DNA of 8,254 bases, from the NCBI GenBank assembly GCA_900547965.1, contig URJE01000072.1, positions 1 to 8,254 on the forward strand, written 5' to 3'. This stretch comes from an uncultured Eggerthella sp. (lineage in GTDB: Bacteria > Actinomycetota > Coriobacteriia > Coriobacteriales > Eggerthellaceae). The notes under the pieces are model-generated. The model did no database searches. It was not told the origin of the DNA and saw only the letters and a program-made list of their open reading frames with translations. The first letter of the stretch is position 1. The number at the start of each line of letters is the position of its first letter. A program made the position numbers and the translations under genes. Below are positions 1 to 6,719 of the stretch, piece by piece.

Positions 1-46
1 GTTGGGGAACGCAAATGTGCCGTCTGCAAAATAGTCGCTTGCTGCG

Positions 47-66
47 TACTTTATTCTGATAAAGTA
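47..66. promoter_or_regulatory. Perfect 7-bp inverted repeat upstream of serC
   Basis: TACTTTA (47-53) and TAAAGTA (60-66) are exact reverse complements separated by six bases (TTCTGA). The arms hold only one G/C pair per seven, so this is a poor RNA hairpin and there is no following U-run; a protein-binding operator is a better reading than a terminator. It lies 57 bp upstream of the serC start codon. A weak -35-like TTGCTG sits at 39-44, and the right arm contains a loose -10-like TAAAGT (60-65), but the 15-bp spacing makes that promoter doubtful. The regulator, if any, cannot be named from sequence. Confidence 0.4.
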
Positions 67-123
67 TCTTCCATTATTCGTGTGCCTCGTAGTGAGCGGG
101 GCGTTTTGAAAGGACTTGTGTCT

Positions 124-1206
124 ATGGGAAGGGTGTACAACTTTTCTGCGGGTCCGGCGGTACTTCCTGAAGAAGTACTCCGTGAAGCCGCTGCGGAAAT
201 GCTCGATTATCAGGGCACCGGTATGTCTGTCATGGAGATGAGTCATCGCTCAGCTGCATTCAAGGGCATTATCGAGGAAGCCGAAGCTGATCTTCGCGAT
301 CTTATGAATATTCCCGACAACTACAAGGTGCTGTTCTTGCAGGGTGGCGCAACCCAGCAGTTTGCCGCTATTCCCATGAACCTGATGTTGAACGGCAAGG
401 CCGATTACGTCGTTTCGGGTTCGTGGTCCAAGAAGGCGTTCAAGGAAGCTCAGCTGTTTGGCGATGCTCGCTGTGTTGCTTCGAGTGAAGACGGCAACTT
501 CTCCTACATCCCTAACGTGGACGAGCTCGAGTTCCGCGAAGACGCCGATTACGTTTACATCTGCGAAAACGAGACCATCTACGGAACGCATTACCATAAG
601 CTTCCTGAAACGGGCGACGTTCCGCTGGTAAGCGACGTCTCCTCGTGCTTCCTTTCCGAGCCTATTGATGTTTCGAAGTATGGTTTGGTGTACGGCGGCG
701 TTCAGAAGAATATCGGTCCCGCCGGTGTGGTAATCGTTATCATTCGCGAAGACCTTATCAAGGACGAGTGGCTGCCCAACACGCCTACTATCCTGCGCTA
801 TAAGACCCAGGCAGATGCTGGCAGCATGTCGAACACCCCTCCGTGCTACGGCATCTATATTTGCGGAAAGGTCTTCAAGTGGCTGAAGTCCCTCGGCGGG
901 CTCGAGGCTATGAAGAAGATAAACGAGGAAAAAGCAGCCCTGCTCTACGACTACCTCGATTCCACCGACTTCTATACGGCTACCGCACGTAAGGAAGATC
1001 GTTCCATCATGAATGTTCCGTTTGTTACCGCTTCGGCTGAGCTTGATGCTGAATTCGTTGCTGGAGCCAAAGAGCGCGGCATCGAGAACATCAAGGGCCA
1101 TCGCAGCGTAGGTGGTATGCGTGCAAGCATCTACAACGCAATGCCCGTTGAAGGCGTGAAGGCACTGGTTGAATACATGAAGGAATTTGCCGAATCCCAC
1201 CAGTAG
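124..1206 (+). CDS. serC: Phosphoserine aminotransferase SerC
   Basis: A 360-residue cytosolic PLP-dependent class V aminotransferase (E. coli SerC is about 362). It converts 3-phosphohydroxypyruvate plus glutamate to O-phosphoserine in serine synthesis; the family also acts on the equivalent intermediate in pyridoxal phosphate synthesis. Visible motifs are the N-terminal FSAGPAVLP (residues 7-15), FLQGGATQQF (71-80, cofactor-binding region), GGVQKNIGPAG (191-201, with Lys195 as the expected Schiff-base lysine) and the C-terminal GHRSVGGMRASIYNAM (325-340). I chose ATG 124 because GAAAGGA (108-114) lies nine bases upstream and the protein then begins just before the family's first motif. In-frame GTG codons at 82 and 118 are worse: 118 is too close to the ribosome-binding site and 82 adds unrelated residues. 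The reading frame stays open to the window edge upstream, which is not evidence of coding. The next gene is unrelated (rpsA); no serA partner is visible. Confidence 0.96.
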   Translation: MGRVYNFSAGPAVLPEEVLREAAAEMLDYQGTGMSVMEMSHRSAAFKGIIEEAEADLRDLMNIPDNYKVLFLQGGATQQFAAIPMNLMLNGKADYVVSGSWSKKAFKEAQLFGDARCVASSEDGNFSYIPNVDELEFREDADYVYICENETIYGTHYHKLPETGDVPLVSDVSSCFLSEPIDVSKYGLVYGGVQKNIGPAGVVIVIIREDLIKDEWLPNTPTILRYKTQADAGSMSNTPPCYGIYICGKVFKWLKSLGGLEAMKKINEEKAALLYDYLDSTDFYTATARKEDRSIMNVPFVTASAELDAEFVAGAKERGIENIKGHRSVGGMRASIYNAMPVEGVKALVEYMKEFAESHQ

Positions 1207-1291
1207 GTAAAAAGCAAAGCCTCAGTTTGCTGCTGCATGAGCCGATAATCGACAAATTGCGCCAGCTGCGAAAAATATATTAAATCAGCGG

Positions 1292-1318
1292 GGGAGCATC
1301 GTATCGTGCGATGCTCCC
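1292..1318 (+). terminator. 10-bp perfect hairpin, weak terminator or promoter operator
   Basis: GGGAGCATCG (1292-1301) and CGATGCTCCC (1309-1318) pair perfectly around a 7-nt loop (TATCGTG). The stem is strong enough for an intrinsic terminator downstream of serC, but the following bases TATGCTATACTTTCC are not a real U-tract. The same bases form a good extended -10 element, so the hairpin also covers the position where the -35 box of the rpsA promoter would be. It may be a poor terminator, an operator, or both. Confidence 0.5.
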
Positions 1319-1320
1319 TA

Positions 1321-1329
1321 TGCTATACT
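1321..1329 (+). promoter_or_regulatory. Extended -10 promoter element for rpsA
   Basis: TGCTATACT matches the extended -10 consensus TGnTATAAT with one mismatch. No TTGACA-like box is found 16-18 bases upstream, where the hairpin at 1292-1318 sits; extended -10 promoters can work without one. Transcription would begin near 1335-1337, giving rpsA an untranslated leader of about 145 nt. This is the best promoter-like sequence in the 275-bp gap between serC and rpsA. Confidence 0.5.
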
Positions 1330-1335
1330 TTCCAG

Positions 1336-1353
1336 GTCTGTAAAAAGGCAGAC
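1336..1353 (+). promoter_or_regulatory. Stem-loop at the 5' end of the predicted rpsA mRNA
   Basis: GTCTG (1336-1340) pairs with CAGAC (1349-1353) around an 8-nt purine-rich loop (TAAAAAGG). It would lie at or within a base or two of the 5' end of a transcript starting from the extended -10 element. Five-prime stem-loops often protect mRNAs from decay; that role is inference. A second small stem, GCTTG (1392-1396) with CAAGC (1402-1406), follows further down the leader. Confidence 0.3.
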
Positions 1354-1449
1354 AAGAAATTATAGGCCCCCGAGACATGTTTGTTGTTGGTGCTTGTTCG
1401 GCAAGCGCGGCATACATGGTTAATGTTTTGACTGCAAACACGTACGAAG

Positions 1450-1478
1450 GGTCCCCGATACTTTTTTGAAAGGGGTCC
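1450..1478 (+). promoter_or_regulatory. Potential Shine-Dalgarno-sequestering hairpin before rpsA
   Basis: GGTCCCC (1450-1456) can pair with GGGGTCC (1472-1478): four C-G pairs, one T-T mismatch and two more G-C pairs, closing a 15-nt loop. The GGGG belongs to the rpsA ribosome-binding site GAAAGGGG (1468-1475), six bases upstream of the TTG start. In this fold part of that site is hidden. Autoregulation of rpsA translation is known in E. coli, so a structured leader here is plausible, but the pairing is short and was found only by eye. Confidence 0.35.
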
Positions 1479-1481
1479 GTT

Positions 1482-2636
1482 TTGACCGAAATCAAGAACA
1501 CGTCCGTCATTGATTTTCAGGACATCTCCGACGAAGAGATGAACAAGATGATCGATGGCACTCTGACCGACTTCGACGAGGGCGATCTGATCGACGGCAC
1601 TGTTGTAAAGATCGAGCATGACGAGGTACTCGTTGACATCGGATTCAAGAGCGAGGGCGTTATTCCTGCCCGCGAGCTTTCTATCCGCAAGGATGCTGAT
1701 CCTTCTGAGGTCGTATCTTTGGGCGATAAGCTCGAGGCCTTGGTTCTCCAGAAGGAGGACAAGGACGGTCGTCTCATCCTCTCCAAGAAGCGTGCTGAGT
1801 ACGAGCGTGCTTGGATTCAGGTTGAGGAAAAGTTCAAGGCTGGCGAAGTTGTTACCGGCGAGGTTATCGAAGTCGTCAAGGGCGGCCTGATCCTCGACAT
1901 CGGTCTCCGTGGCTTCTTGCCTGCTTCTCTTGTTGATCTTCGTCGTGTTAAGGATCTTACTGCATACCTCGGCACCGAAATCGAAGCTCGCGTTATCGAG
2001 ATGGATCGCAACCGCAACAACGTTGTTCTTTCTCGTCGTGTTCTCCTCGAAGAGGGCCGCAAGAACGAGCGTGCTGAAATCCTCGAGAAGCTCTCTAAGG
2101 GCATGCGCCTGAAGGGCACCGTTTCCTCTATCGTTGACTTCGGTGCATTTGTTGACCTGGGCGGCATCGACGGCCTGATCCACATCTCCGAGCTTTCTTG
2201 GAGCCACGTAAACCATCCTTCCGAGGTTGTTAAGGTTGGCGAAGAGGTTGAGGTTGAGGTTCTCGACGTTGATCTTCAGCGCGAGCGCATCTCCTTGGGT
2301 CTCAAGCAGACCACCGAGGATCCTTGGACCAAGCTTGTTGAGACCTATCCCGTTGGCACCATCGTTGACGGCAAGGTTACCAAGATCGTTCCCTTCGGTG
2401 CATTCATCGAGCTCGGTGCAAACGTTGAGGGTCTTGTACACATCTCCGAGATGGCTATGCGTCACATCGATTCTCCTGCACAGGTTGTCAAGGTTGGCGA
2501 CGTTGTGAAGGTTAAGGTTATGGACGTTAACGTTGAGCGTCGTCGCATCTCCCTGTCCATGAAGGCTGCTGCTGAGGATCTGGGCATCGAGATCGCTGTT
2601 GCAGAGCCCGAGCCCAAGCCCGAGGCTGCTGAATAA
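1482..2636 (+). CDS. rpsA: 30S ribosomal protein S1 (four S1 domains)
   Basis: A 384-residue RNA-binding protein that helps the 30S subunit capture and unfold mRNA. Four S1/OB-fold repeats are visible at about residues 34-103, 120-188, 207-276 and 291-361. Repeats 3 and 4 are the most canonical, with DFGAFVDLGGIDGLIHISELS (219-239) and PFGAFIELGANVEGLVHISEM (304-324). A short acidic, proline-containing tail (EPEPKPEAAE) ends the chain. E. coli S1 has six repeats and 557 residues; shorter four-repeat forms are normal in Gram-positive bacteria and actinobacteria. The start is TTG 1482, supported by GAAAGGGG (1468-1475) six bases upstream; no ATG or GTG lies near the site in frame. It appears to be its own transcription unit, with an extended -10 promoter at 1321-1329, a structured leader and a strong terminator directly downstream. 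Coding bias is typical of a highly expressed gene. Confidence 0.95.
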   Translation: MTEIKNTSVIDFQDISDEEMNKMIDGTLTDFDEGDLIDGTVVKIEHDEVLVDIGFKSEGVIPARELSIRKDADPSEVVSLGDKLEALVLQKEDKDGRLILSKKRAEYERAWIQVEEKFKAGEVVTGEVIEVVKGGLILDIGLRGFLPASLVDLRRVKDLTAYLGTEIEARVIEMDRNRNNVVLSRRVLLEEGRKNERAEILEKLSKGMRLKGTVSSIVDFGAFVDLGGIDGLIHISELSWSHVNHPSEVVKVGEEVEVEVLDVDLQRERISLGLKQTTEDPWTKLVETYPVGTIVDGKVTKIVPFGAFIELGANVEGLVHISEMAMRHIDSPAQVVKVGDVVKVKVMDVNVERRRISLSMKAAAEDLGIEIAVAEPEPKPEAAE

Positions 2637-2662
2637 CACAGCATTGCATAACATGCGATAAT

Positions 2663-2709
2663 GAAGCGGTGGGTTGCTTTTGCACCCACCGCTTCTTGTT
2701 TGCTTGCTT
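2663..2709 (+). terminator. Strong intrinsic terminator after rpsA
   Basis: GAAGCGGTGGGT (2663-2674) and ACCCACCGCTTC (2684-2695) form a perfect 12-bp stem; GC (2676-2677) and GC (2682-2683) can extend it inward around a TTTT loop. The stem is followed at once by the T-rich run TTGTTTGCTTGCTT. It begins 27 bases after the rpsA stop codon. The opposite side has no T-run, so it works in the + direction only. It implies that coaE has its own promoter in 2710-2773; I see no convincing one there. Confidence 0.92.
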
Positions 2710-2773
2710 AGTACGCATTCGGAGGAAATGGCGATTGTAGACACTATAGGCGCTCGGATGAGGGGAAATTGGC

Positions 2774-3376
2774 ATGATTACAATATTTGTCACTGGCGGT
2801 ATAGGATCGGGCAAATCGACGCTAATGCGATTCTTCGAAGCCAAAGGGGCCGGCGTGGTGTACGCCGATGAGGTTGGGCATGAAAACTTGCACAACAACG
2901 CCATGAAGGAAGAGCTTCGAGAAGCGTTTGGGAATAAGATATTCAATTCGGAAGGCGAGATCATTCGCTCCGAACTAGCCGCTTGCGCTTTTTCCAGCTC
3001 GCAGAATACTGCTTTGCTGGATTCGATTACCCAGCCGCGTTTATATGAGGGTTGCCTTCGCCATATTTCCGATCTTGGGAAGAGCCATGAAGTGGTTGTG
3101 CTCGAGATGGCCATTCTCGATGGTCGTGACGACTTCTATAAGAAGGCAGACATCGTTATTGCCGTTACCACCTCTCCCGAGGTTCGCATTGCCCGCTTAA
3201 TGCACTCGCGTGGTTTTTCAGAAGAAGATGCGCGAAACCGTTTGGCTAACCAGGTGCCCGAAGAGCAGCGTTTGTCAATTGCCGATGTGGTGTTTACCAA
3301 CAACGGTTCTATTGGGGATTTTGAAGCCCAGATTTCCCTATGGTGGGAACATGAGATCGCACCCCGCCTTAAGTGA
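2774..3376 (+). CDS. coaE: Dephospho-CoA kinase CoaE
   Basis: A 200-residue soluble P-loop kinase, the usual family length, catalysing ATP-dependent phosphorylation of the 3'-hydroxyl of dephospho-CoA, the last step of coenzyme A synthesis. The Walker A motif is GGIGSGKST (residues 8-16). YADEVGH (30-36) corresponds to the family's D-A-D-x-x-x-H segment, with Asp32 the likely catalytic acid. The lid region and C-terminal signature are seen in RLMHSRGFSEEDARNRLANQ (141-160) and ADVVFTNNGS (170-179). Two segments differ from the common form: SITQPRL (84-90), where families usually have I-x-H-P, and LEMAILDG (110-117), usually L-D-x-P-L-L. The start ATG 2774 has AGGGGA (2761-2766) seven bases upstream. 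There is no C-terminal UPF0157-like domain as in mycobacterial CoaE. It sits between rpsA and uvrB, a common actinobacterial arrangement. Confidence 0.93.
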   Translation: MITIFVTGGIGSGKSTLMRFFEAKGAGVVYADEVGHENLHNNAMKEELREAFGNKIFNSEGEIIRSELAACAFSSSQNTALLDSITQPRLYEGCLRHISDLGKSHEVVVLEMAILDGRDDFYKKADIVIAVTTSPEVRIARLMHSRGFSEEDARNRLANQVPEEQRLSIADVVFTNNGSIGDFEAQISLWWEHEIAPRLK

Positions 3377-3538
3377 TGGGCGTATACCTTCAGCAGGCAT
3401 CCGCTGCAGCGTGTTTCCTGTTTTGCGTAATTTAGCCCTTTATGCGGATAGACGTTGAGTCGGGTTGTTCTTTTGCCGATCGGGATAGATAGTTAGGGGA
3501 GGCAAGTGAGTCATCTTTCCAATCTTGAGGGTCATGTC

Positions 3539-5653
3539 ATGGAGGGCAAGCTTCCTGCTGCTCGCCTTGCTACGCAGCCATTCAAAGTCGTTTCTCCGTA
3601 TGAGCCTGCAGGTGACCAGCCCAAAGCTATTAAGCAGCTTGCCCAGAATATTGAATCGGGTATGCGCTATGAGACCTTGCTGGGTGTAACGGGGTCAGGC
3701 AAAACCTACACCATGGCTAAAACCATCGAGGCCGTTCAGAAACCAACCCTTGTGTTGGCTCCCAATAAAACGCTTGCGGCGCAGTTGGCTGCCGAGTTGA
3801 AGGAATTCTTTCCAAACAATGCTGTGGTGTACTTCGTGAGTTACTACGATTACTATCAGCCCGAAGCGTATGTACCCACCACGGATACCTTCATTGAAAA
3901 GGATGCCTCCATTAATGAAGAGGTGGAAAAGCTGCGTCATGCGGCAACGGCCCAGTTGCTTTCCCGCCGCGATGTTATCGTGGTCGCCTCGGTTTCCTGC
4001 ATTTACGGCATTGGCTCTCCTATGGAATATGCGGGCATGGCAGTGTTCCTTGACAAGGAAGTGGAGCAGGACCGTGACGACCTTATCCGTCGTCTTATCG
4101 ACATCCAGTATGACCGCAACGATTACGAGCTGAAGCGCGGTACGTTCCGCGTGCGCGGTGATGCGCTTGATGTCTTTCCTCCCTATGCGGACAATCCGAT
4201 TCGCGTGGAATTCTGGGGCGACGAGATCGAGGAAATCTCGGAGATCGACAACGTAACTGGGGAAGTGTTGAATACCTTCGAGGCGTTGCCTGTTTGGCCT
4301 GCCTCTCATTACGTTGCTGCACGTCCCGCTTTGGAGCGTGCGGTTAAGACCATTCAGGATGAACTGCAAGATCGCCTTGCTCAATTCAATGAAGAGGGCA
4401 AGCTTCTTGAAGCGCAGCGTCTGGAAATGCGAACTTCCTATGATCTTGAGATGATTGAGACCATGGGATTTTGTTCGGGCATTGAAAACTATTCGCGCCA
4501 TCTTGACGGGCGCGAGCCAGGTGAGCCGCCCTATACGCTCATCGACTACTTTCCAACCGATTTCTTGTGCTTCATTGATGAGAGCCATGTTACCGTCCCT
4601 CAAATCCGCGGTATGCATGAAGGCGACCGTTCTCGCAAGATCACGCTGACCGAGCATGGTTTCCGTTTGCCGTCATGTCTGGATAATCGCCCCCTGCGCT
4701 TCGATGAGTTCGAGGCGCGAATTCCTCAATTCGTGTATGTTTCCGCGACTCCGGGCGATTACGAGGAACGTGTGAGCGAGGCAAAAGTGGAGCAGATTAT
4801 TCGCCCGACCGGATTGCTTGATCCCGAGATCGACGTTCGCCCCATTATGTCTCAGATCGACGATATCATCGACGAAGCGCAAGAGTGCGCCAAACGCAAA
4901 GAGCGCGTGCTGATAACCACGTTGACCAAACGTATGGCTGAAGACCTTACCGAGCATCTGCTCGATCAGGGGATTCGCGCTCGCTATATGCATTCTGATA
5001 TTGGCACCCTTGAGCGTGTTGAGATCTTGCGGGATTTGCGAAAAGGGGAGTTCGATGTATTGGTGGGTATCAACCTGCTGCGTGAGGGCTTGGATCTGCC
5101 CGAAGTGACGCTGGTGGCAATTCTCGATGCTGATAAGGAAGGTTTTCTCCGCAACCATCGTTCCCTGATTCAGACCATTGGCCGCGCGGCGCGCAACGCC
5201 AACGGCAGGGTAATCATGTACGCTGACAAGATCACCGACTCGATGGATCAAGCCATCAAGGAGACGCGTCGCCGTCGCAGTATTCAGATGGCGTATAACG
5301 AAGAGCATGGCATTGTTCCCCAAACGGTTAAGAAGGGCTTGAGCGACATCACCGATTACCTCGAATCTGAAGAGGGGAAGCGGAGCGCCCAAGAGGTCAA
5401 TGCTGATTTGGCTGGCTATTCTCGCAGCGAGATTCTGCGCGTTATTGCCTCGTTGGAGGACGAGATGATGGAAGCTTCTGCTGCGATGGATTTCGAGCGT
5501 GCGGCTTCGGTTCGCGATCAGATCGTTCAATTGCGCGGGCAGATGGAAGGTAAAAGCGAAGAAGCGGTTTTGGGTGAATTGAAGAAAACCGCCCGAAAGG
5601 GAAGTGCCTTCGGTGCCCGCAAAAGCTCCTACGGTGGCGGTCGAAAAAGTTAA
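3539..5653 (+). CDS. uvrB: UvrABC excision nuclease subunit B
   Basis: UvrB is the damage-verifying helicase-like subunit of nucleotide excision repair: it is loaded by UvrA and recruits UvrC for incision. From ATG 3539 it has 704 residues (E. coli 673). Visible features are Walker A GVTGSGKT (49-56), the aromatic-rich beta-hairpin beginning YYDYYQPEAYVP (102-113) that inserts into DNA, the DESH box (347-350), YVSATPG (400-406), helicase motif VI QTIGRAARN (545-553), the C-terminal UVR domain (about 633-667) that contacts UvrC, and a basic Gly/Ser/Lys/Arg tail. Two starts compete. ATG 3539 has GAGGG (3527-3531) seven bases upstream and lies nearer the conserved PFKVVSPYEPAGDQP. GTG 3506 adds 11 residues and has a stronger AGGGGAGG (3495-3502), but only three bases away. 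No LexA-type box was seen in the 129-bp gap after coaE. Confidence 0.96.
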   Translation: MEGKLPAARLATQPFKVVSPYEPAGDQPKAIKQLAQNIESGMRYETLLGVTGSGKTYTMAKTIEAVQKPTLVLAPNKTLAAQLAAELKEFFPNNAVVYFVSYYDYYQPEAYVPTTDTFIEKDASINEEVEKLRHAATAQLLSRRDVIVVASVSCIYGIGSPMEYAGMAVFLDKEVEQDRDDLIRRLIDIQYDRNDYELKRGTFRVRGDALDVFPPYADNPIRVEFWGDEIEEISEIDNVTGEVLNTFEALPVWPASHYVAARPALERAVKTIQDELQDRLAQFNEEGKLLEAQRLEMRTSYDLEMIETMGFCSGIENYSRHLDGREPGEPPYTLIDYFPTDFLCFIDESHVTVPQIRGMHEGDRSRKITLTEHGFRLPSCLDNRPLRFDEFEARIPQFVYVSATPGDYEERVSEAKVEQIIRPTGLLDPEIDVRPIMSQIDDIIDEAQECAKRKERVLITTLTKRMAEDLTEHLLDQGIRARYMHSDIGTLERVEILRDLRKGEFDVLVGINLLREGLDLPEVTLVAILDADKEGFLRNHRSLIQTIGRAARNANGRVIMYADKITDSMDQAIKETRRRRSIQMAYNEEHGIVPQTVKKGLSDITDYLESEEGKRSAQEVNADLAGYSRSEILRVIASLEDEMMEASAAMDFERAASVRDQIVQLRGQMEGKSEEAVLGELKKTARKGSAFGARKSSYGGGRKS

Positions 5654-5706
5654 GCAACATATCCCAATAATCTGTGGTGACCTTATGAATGCGCTTGCTG
5701 TGTTCG

Positions 5707-5728
5707 TTGAGGATCCGTATCCTTTCAA
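5707..5728 (+). terminator. Small hairpin downstream of uvrB
   Basis: AGGAT (5710-5714) pairs with ATCCT (5719-5723) across a CCGT loop, and TTG (5707-5709) can pair with CAA (5726-5728) across a 2-nt bulge. The hairpin lies 54 bases past the uvrB stop codon and is followed by AATTAGTT rather than a T-run. It could slow or partly end transcription, but it is a weak terminator candidate. It directly abuts the palindrome at 5731-5747. Confidence 0.25.
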
Positions 5729-5730
5729 AA

Positions 5731-5747
5731 TTAGTTAGACAAACTAA
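5731..5747. promoter_or_regulatory. 17-bp palindrome, candidate MarR/FabT-type operator
   Basis: TTAGTTAGACAAACTAA has exact 6-bp arms (TTAGTT/AACTAA). Around the central A at 5739, seven of eight symmetric positions pair; only A5737/A5741 does not. Length, AT-richness and spacing suit a winged-helix MarR dimer. It lies 53 bp upstream of the degV start, and a FabT-like MarR gene is encoded 1 kb downstream. That this MarR binds here is inference. No other good copy was seen upstream of marR, acpP or fabK within the window. Confidence 0.45.
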
Positions 5748-5799
5748 GCAAATGCGCATGAAAAGAACTCGGCATGTGCATTGAGGAAAGGAGTAGGAC

Positions 5800-6654
5800 G
5801 TGGGATTTGCAGTTGTTGTTGACTCGACGCTCGATATGTCTGCGGAGGAATACCAAGCACTGAACATCACCATGGTTCCCCTTAATATTTTGGTCGGCGA
5901 AGACGAATTCAAGGATCAGGTGGAAATCAGCTCCGAAGAATTCTACGAGCGCATGGGCGAAGCAACCGAGCTCCCCAAGACCGCCCAGCCGGCGCCTTTC
6001 GATTTTGTGCAGGCGTATGAGCGTCTTGCGCAGGAAGGATACGAGGGAATCGTCTCTCTCCATATTGCCGGCGTTCTTTCCGGCACTATTGAATCAGCTC
6101 GTGCGGCAGCTGACCAGGTAGACATCGACGTTCGTGTTATCGATTCCGCTTGCTGCACCGCTCAGGCTGCTTTACAGGTGAAGCAGCTCTGTGTTCTTCG
6201 CGATGCCGAAGCATCGCTCGACGAAGCCCAGGCCGCCATCGAGGAGCTTATTCCAAAAACTCAGTTCCTTGTTGCCTGCGACACGCTGGAAAACTTACTG
6301 AAAGGTGGTCGCCTCTCGGCCGACCAAGTAAAGAACGCCAGCCTGCTGAACATTAAGCCTATTTTCACCTTCAACGAAACGGGTGTGCTGGTTGCTTTCG
6401 GTAAGGCCAAGGGTATGCGCGGCGTTATCAAGCAGTATGTTCAGAACGCTCAGAAGCGCACCGAAGAGCTGGGCAAGCAGCGTATTCGTTTCTGCCACGT
6501 TGCGAACGAGCAGGGCGTTGAAGACCTGAGGTCTGCTCTTAACGAAGCGGGTGTGGAGTATGTTGACGAGGGATCTTCCCCCTGTGGAGCCACGGTGGCA
6601 ACGCATTTGGGCCTGGGTGCTCTCGGCATCGCATTCGCGCCCGCTGAATCTTAA
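5800..6654 (+). CDS. DegV family fatty-acid-binding protein (FakB-like)
   Basis: A 284-residue soluble protein of the DegV family. Characterised members (FakB) hold a fatty acid while the kinase FakA phosphorylates it, feeding exogenous or recycled acyl chains into phospholipid synthesis. Family landmarks are VDST (7-10), PKTAQPAP (59-66), HIAGVLSGT (88-96), VIDSACCTAQ (113-122), LENLLKGGRLS (163-173), NIKPIF (184-189) and GATVATHLGLGALG (263-276). Thr61, Ser94 and His269 sit where FakB proteins place the residues that bind the fatty-acid carboxylate. The usual H-x-G-P-G is HLGLG here. GTG 5800 is chosen because AAGGAG (5788-5793) lies six bases upstream and the protein starts directly before the family's first strand. 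Its neighbours, a FabT-like regulator, acpP and fabK, support a lipid role. No FakA kinase is visible in this window. The family contains many paralogues, so the exact ligand is unknown. Confidence 0.92.
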   Translation: MGFAVVVDSTLDMSAEEYQALNITMVPLNILVGEDEFKDQVEISSEEFYERMGEATELPKTAQPAPFDFVQAYERLAQEGYEGIVSLHIAGVLSGTIESARAAADQVDIDVRVIDSACCTAQAALQVKQLCVLRDAEASLDEAQAAIEELIPKTQFLVACDTLENLLKGGRLSADQVKNASLLNIKPIFTFNETGVLVAFGKAKGMRGVIKQYVQNAQKRTEELGKQRIRFCHVANEQGVEDLRSALNEAGVEYVDEGSSPCGATVATHLGLGALGIAFAPAES

Positions 6655-6687
6655 GGCGGGTCCAAATTGGGCTATTTGCCTACTGCG

Positions 6688-6719
6688 GCTGAACTGCTGA
6701 TGGAAATGCATGGTTCAGC
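6688..6719 (+). promoter_or_regulatory. Inverted repeat in the degV-marR gap
   Basis: GCTGAAC (6688-6694) and GTTCAGC (6713-6719) are exact reverse complements; TGC (6695-6697) and GCA (6708-6710) can extend the stem inward with a 2-nt bulge, leaving a 10-nt loop. It begins 33 bases after the degV stop codon. What follows, TCTTCATACCTCG, is only mildly T-rich, so it is a weak terminator at best. A -10-like TATTAT lies at 6733-6738, which would put this repeat over the -35 region of a marR promoter and make an operator role possible. Confidence 0.35.

Noticed and set aside
1..123. Open frame from the window edge, in frame with serC
   Set aside because: The translated residues resemble no SerC N-terminus, and ATG 124 has a well-placed ribosome-binding site; an open stretch of 41 codons is not informative.
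2244..2261. Triple GAGGTT direct repeat
   Set aside because: It encodes the alternating Glu-Val strand of an S1 domain and is explained by protein sequence and codon choice.
1323..2744. 473-codon open frame on the minus strand across rpsA and its leader
   Set aside because: It is antisense to a clear ribosomal protein gene, has no ribosome-binding site, and its composition is what the rpsA codon pattern gives on the opposite strand.
2728..2871. ATG after GGAGGAA giving a 47-codon ORF that overlaps coaE
   Set aside because: The spacing from the ribosome-binding site is only about two bases, and most of the frame overlaps conserved coaE sequence.
4673..5728. 351-codon minus-strand frame opposite uvrB (similar long ones at 250-1200, 3695-4657 and 6680-7705)
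   Set aside because: All are antisense to recognised genes, show no known domain and reflect codon bias of the real strand.
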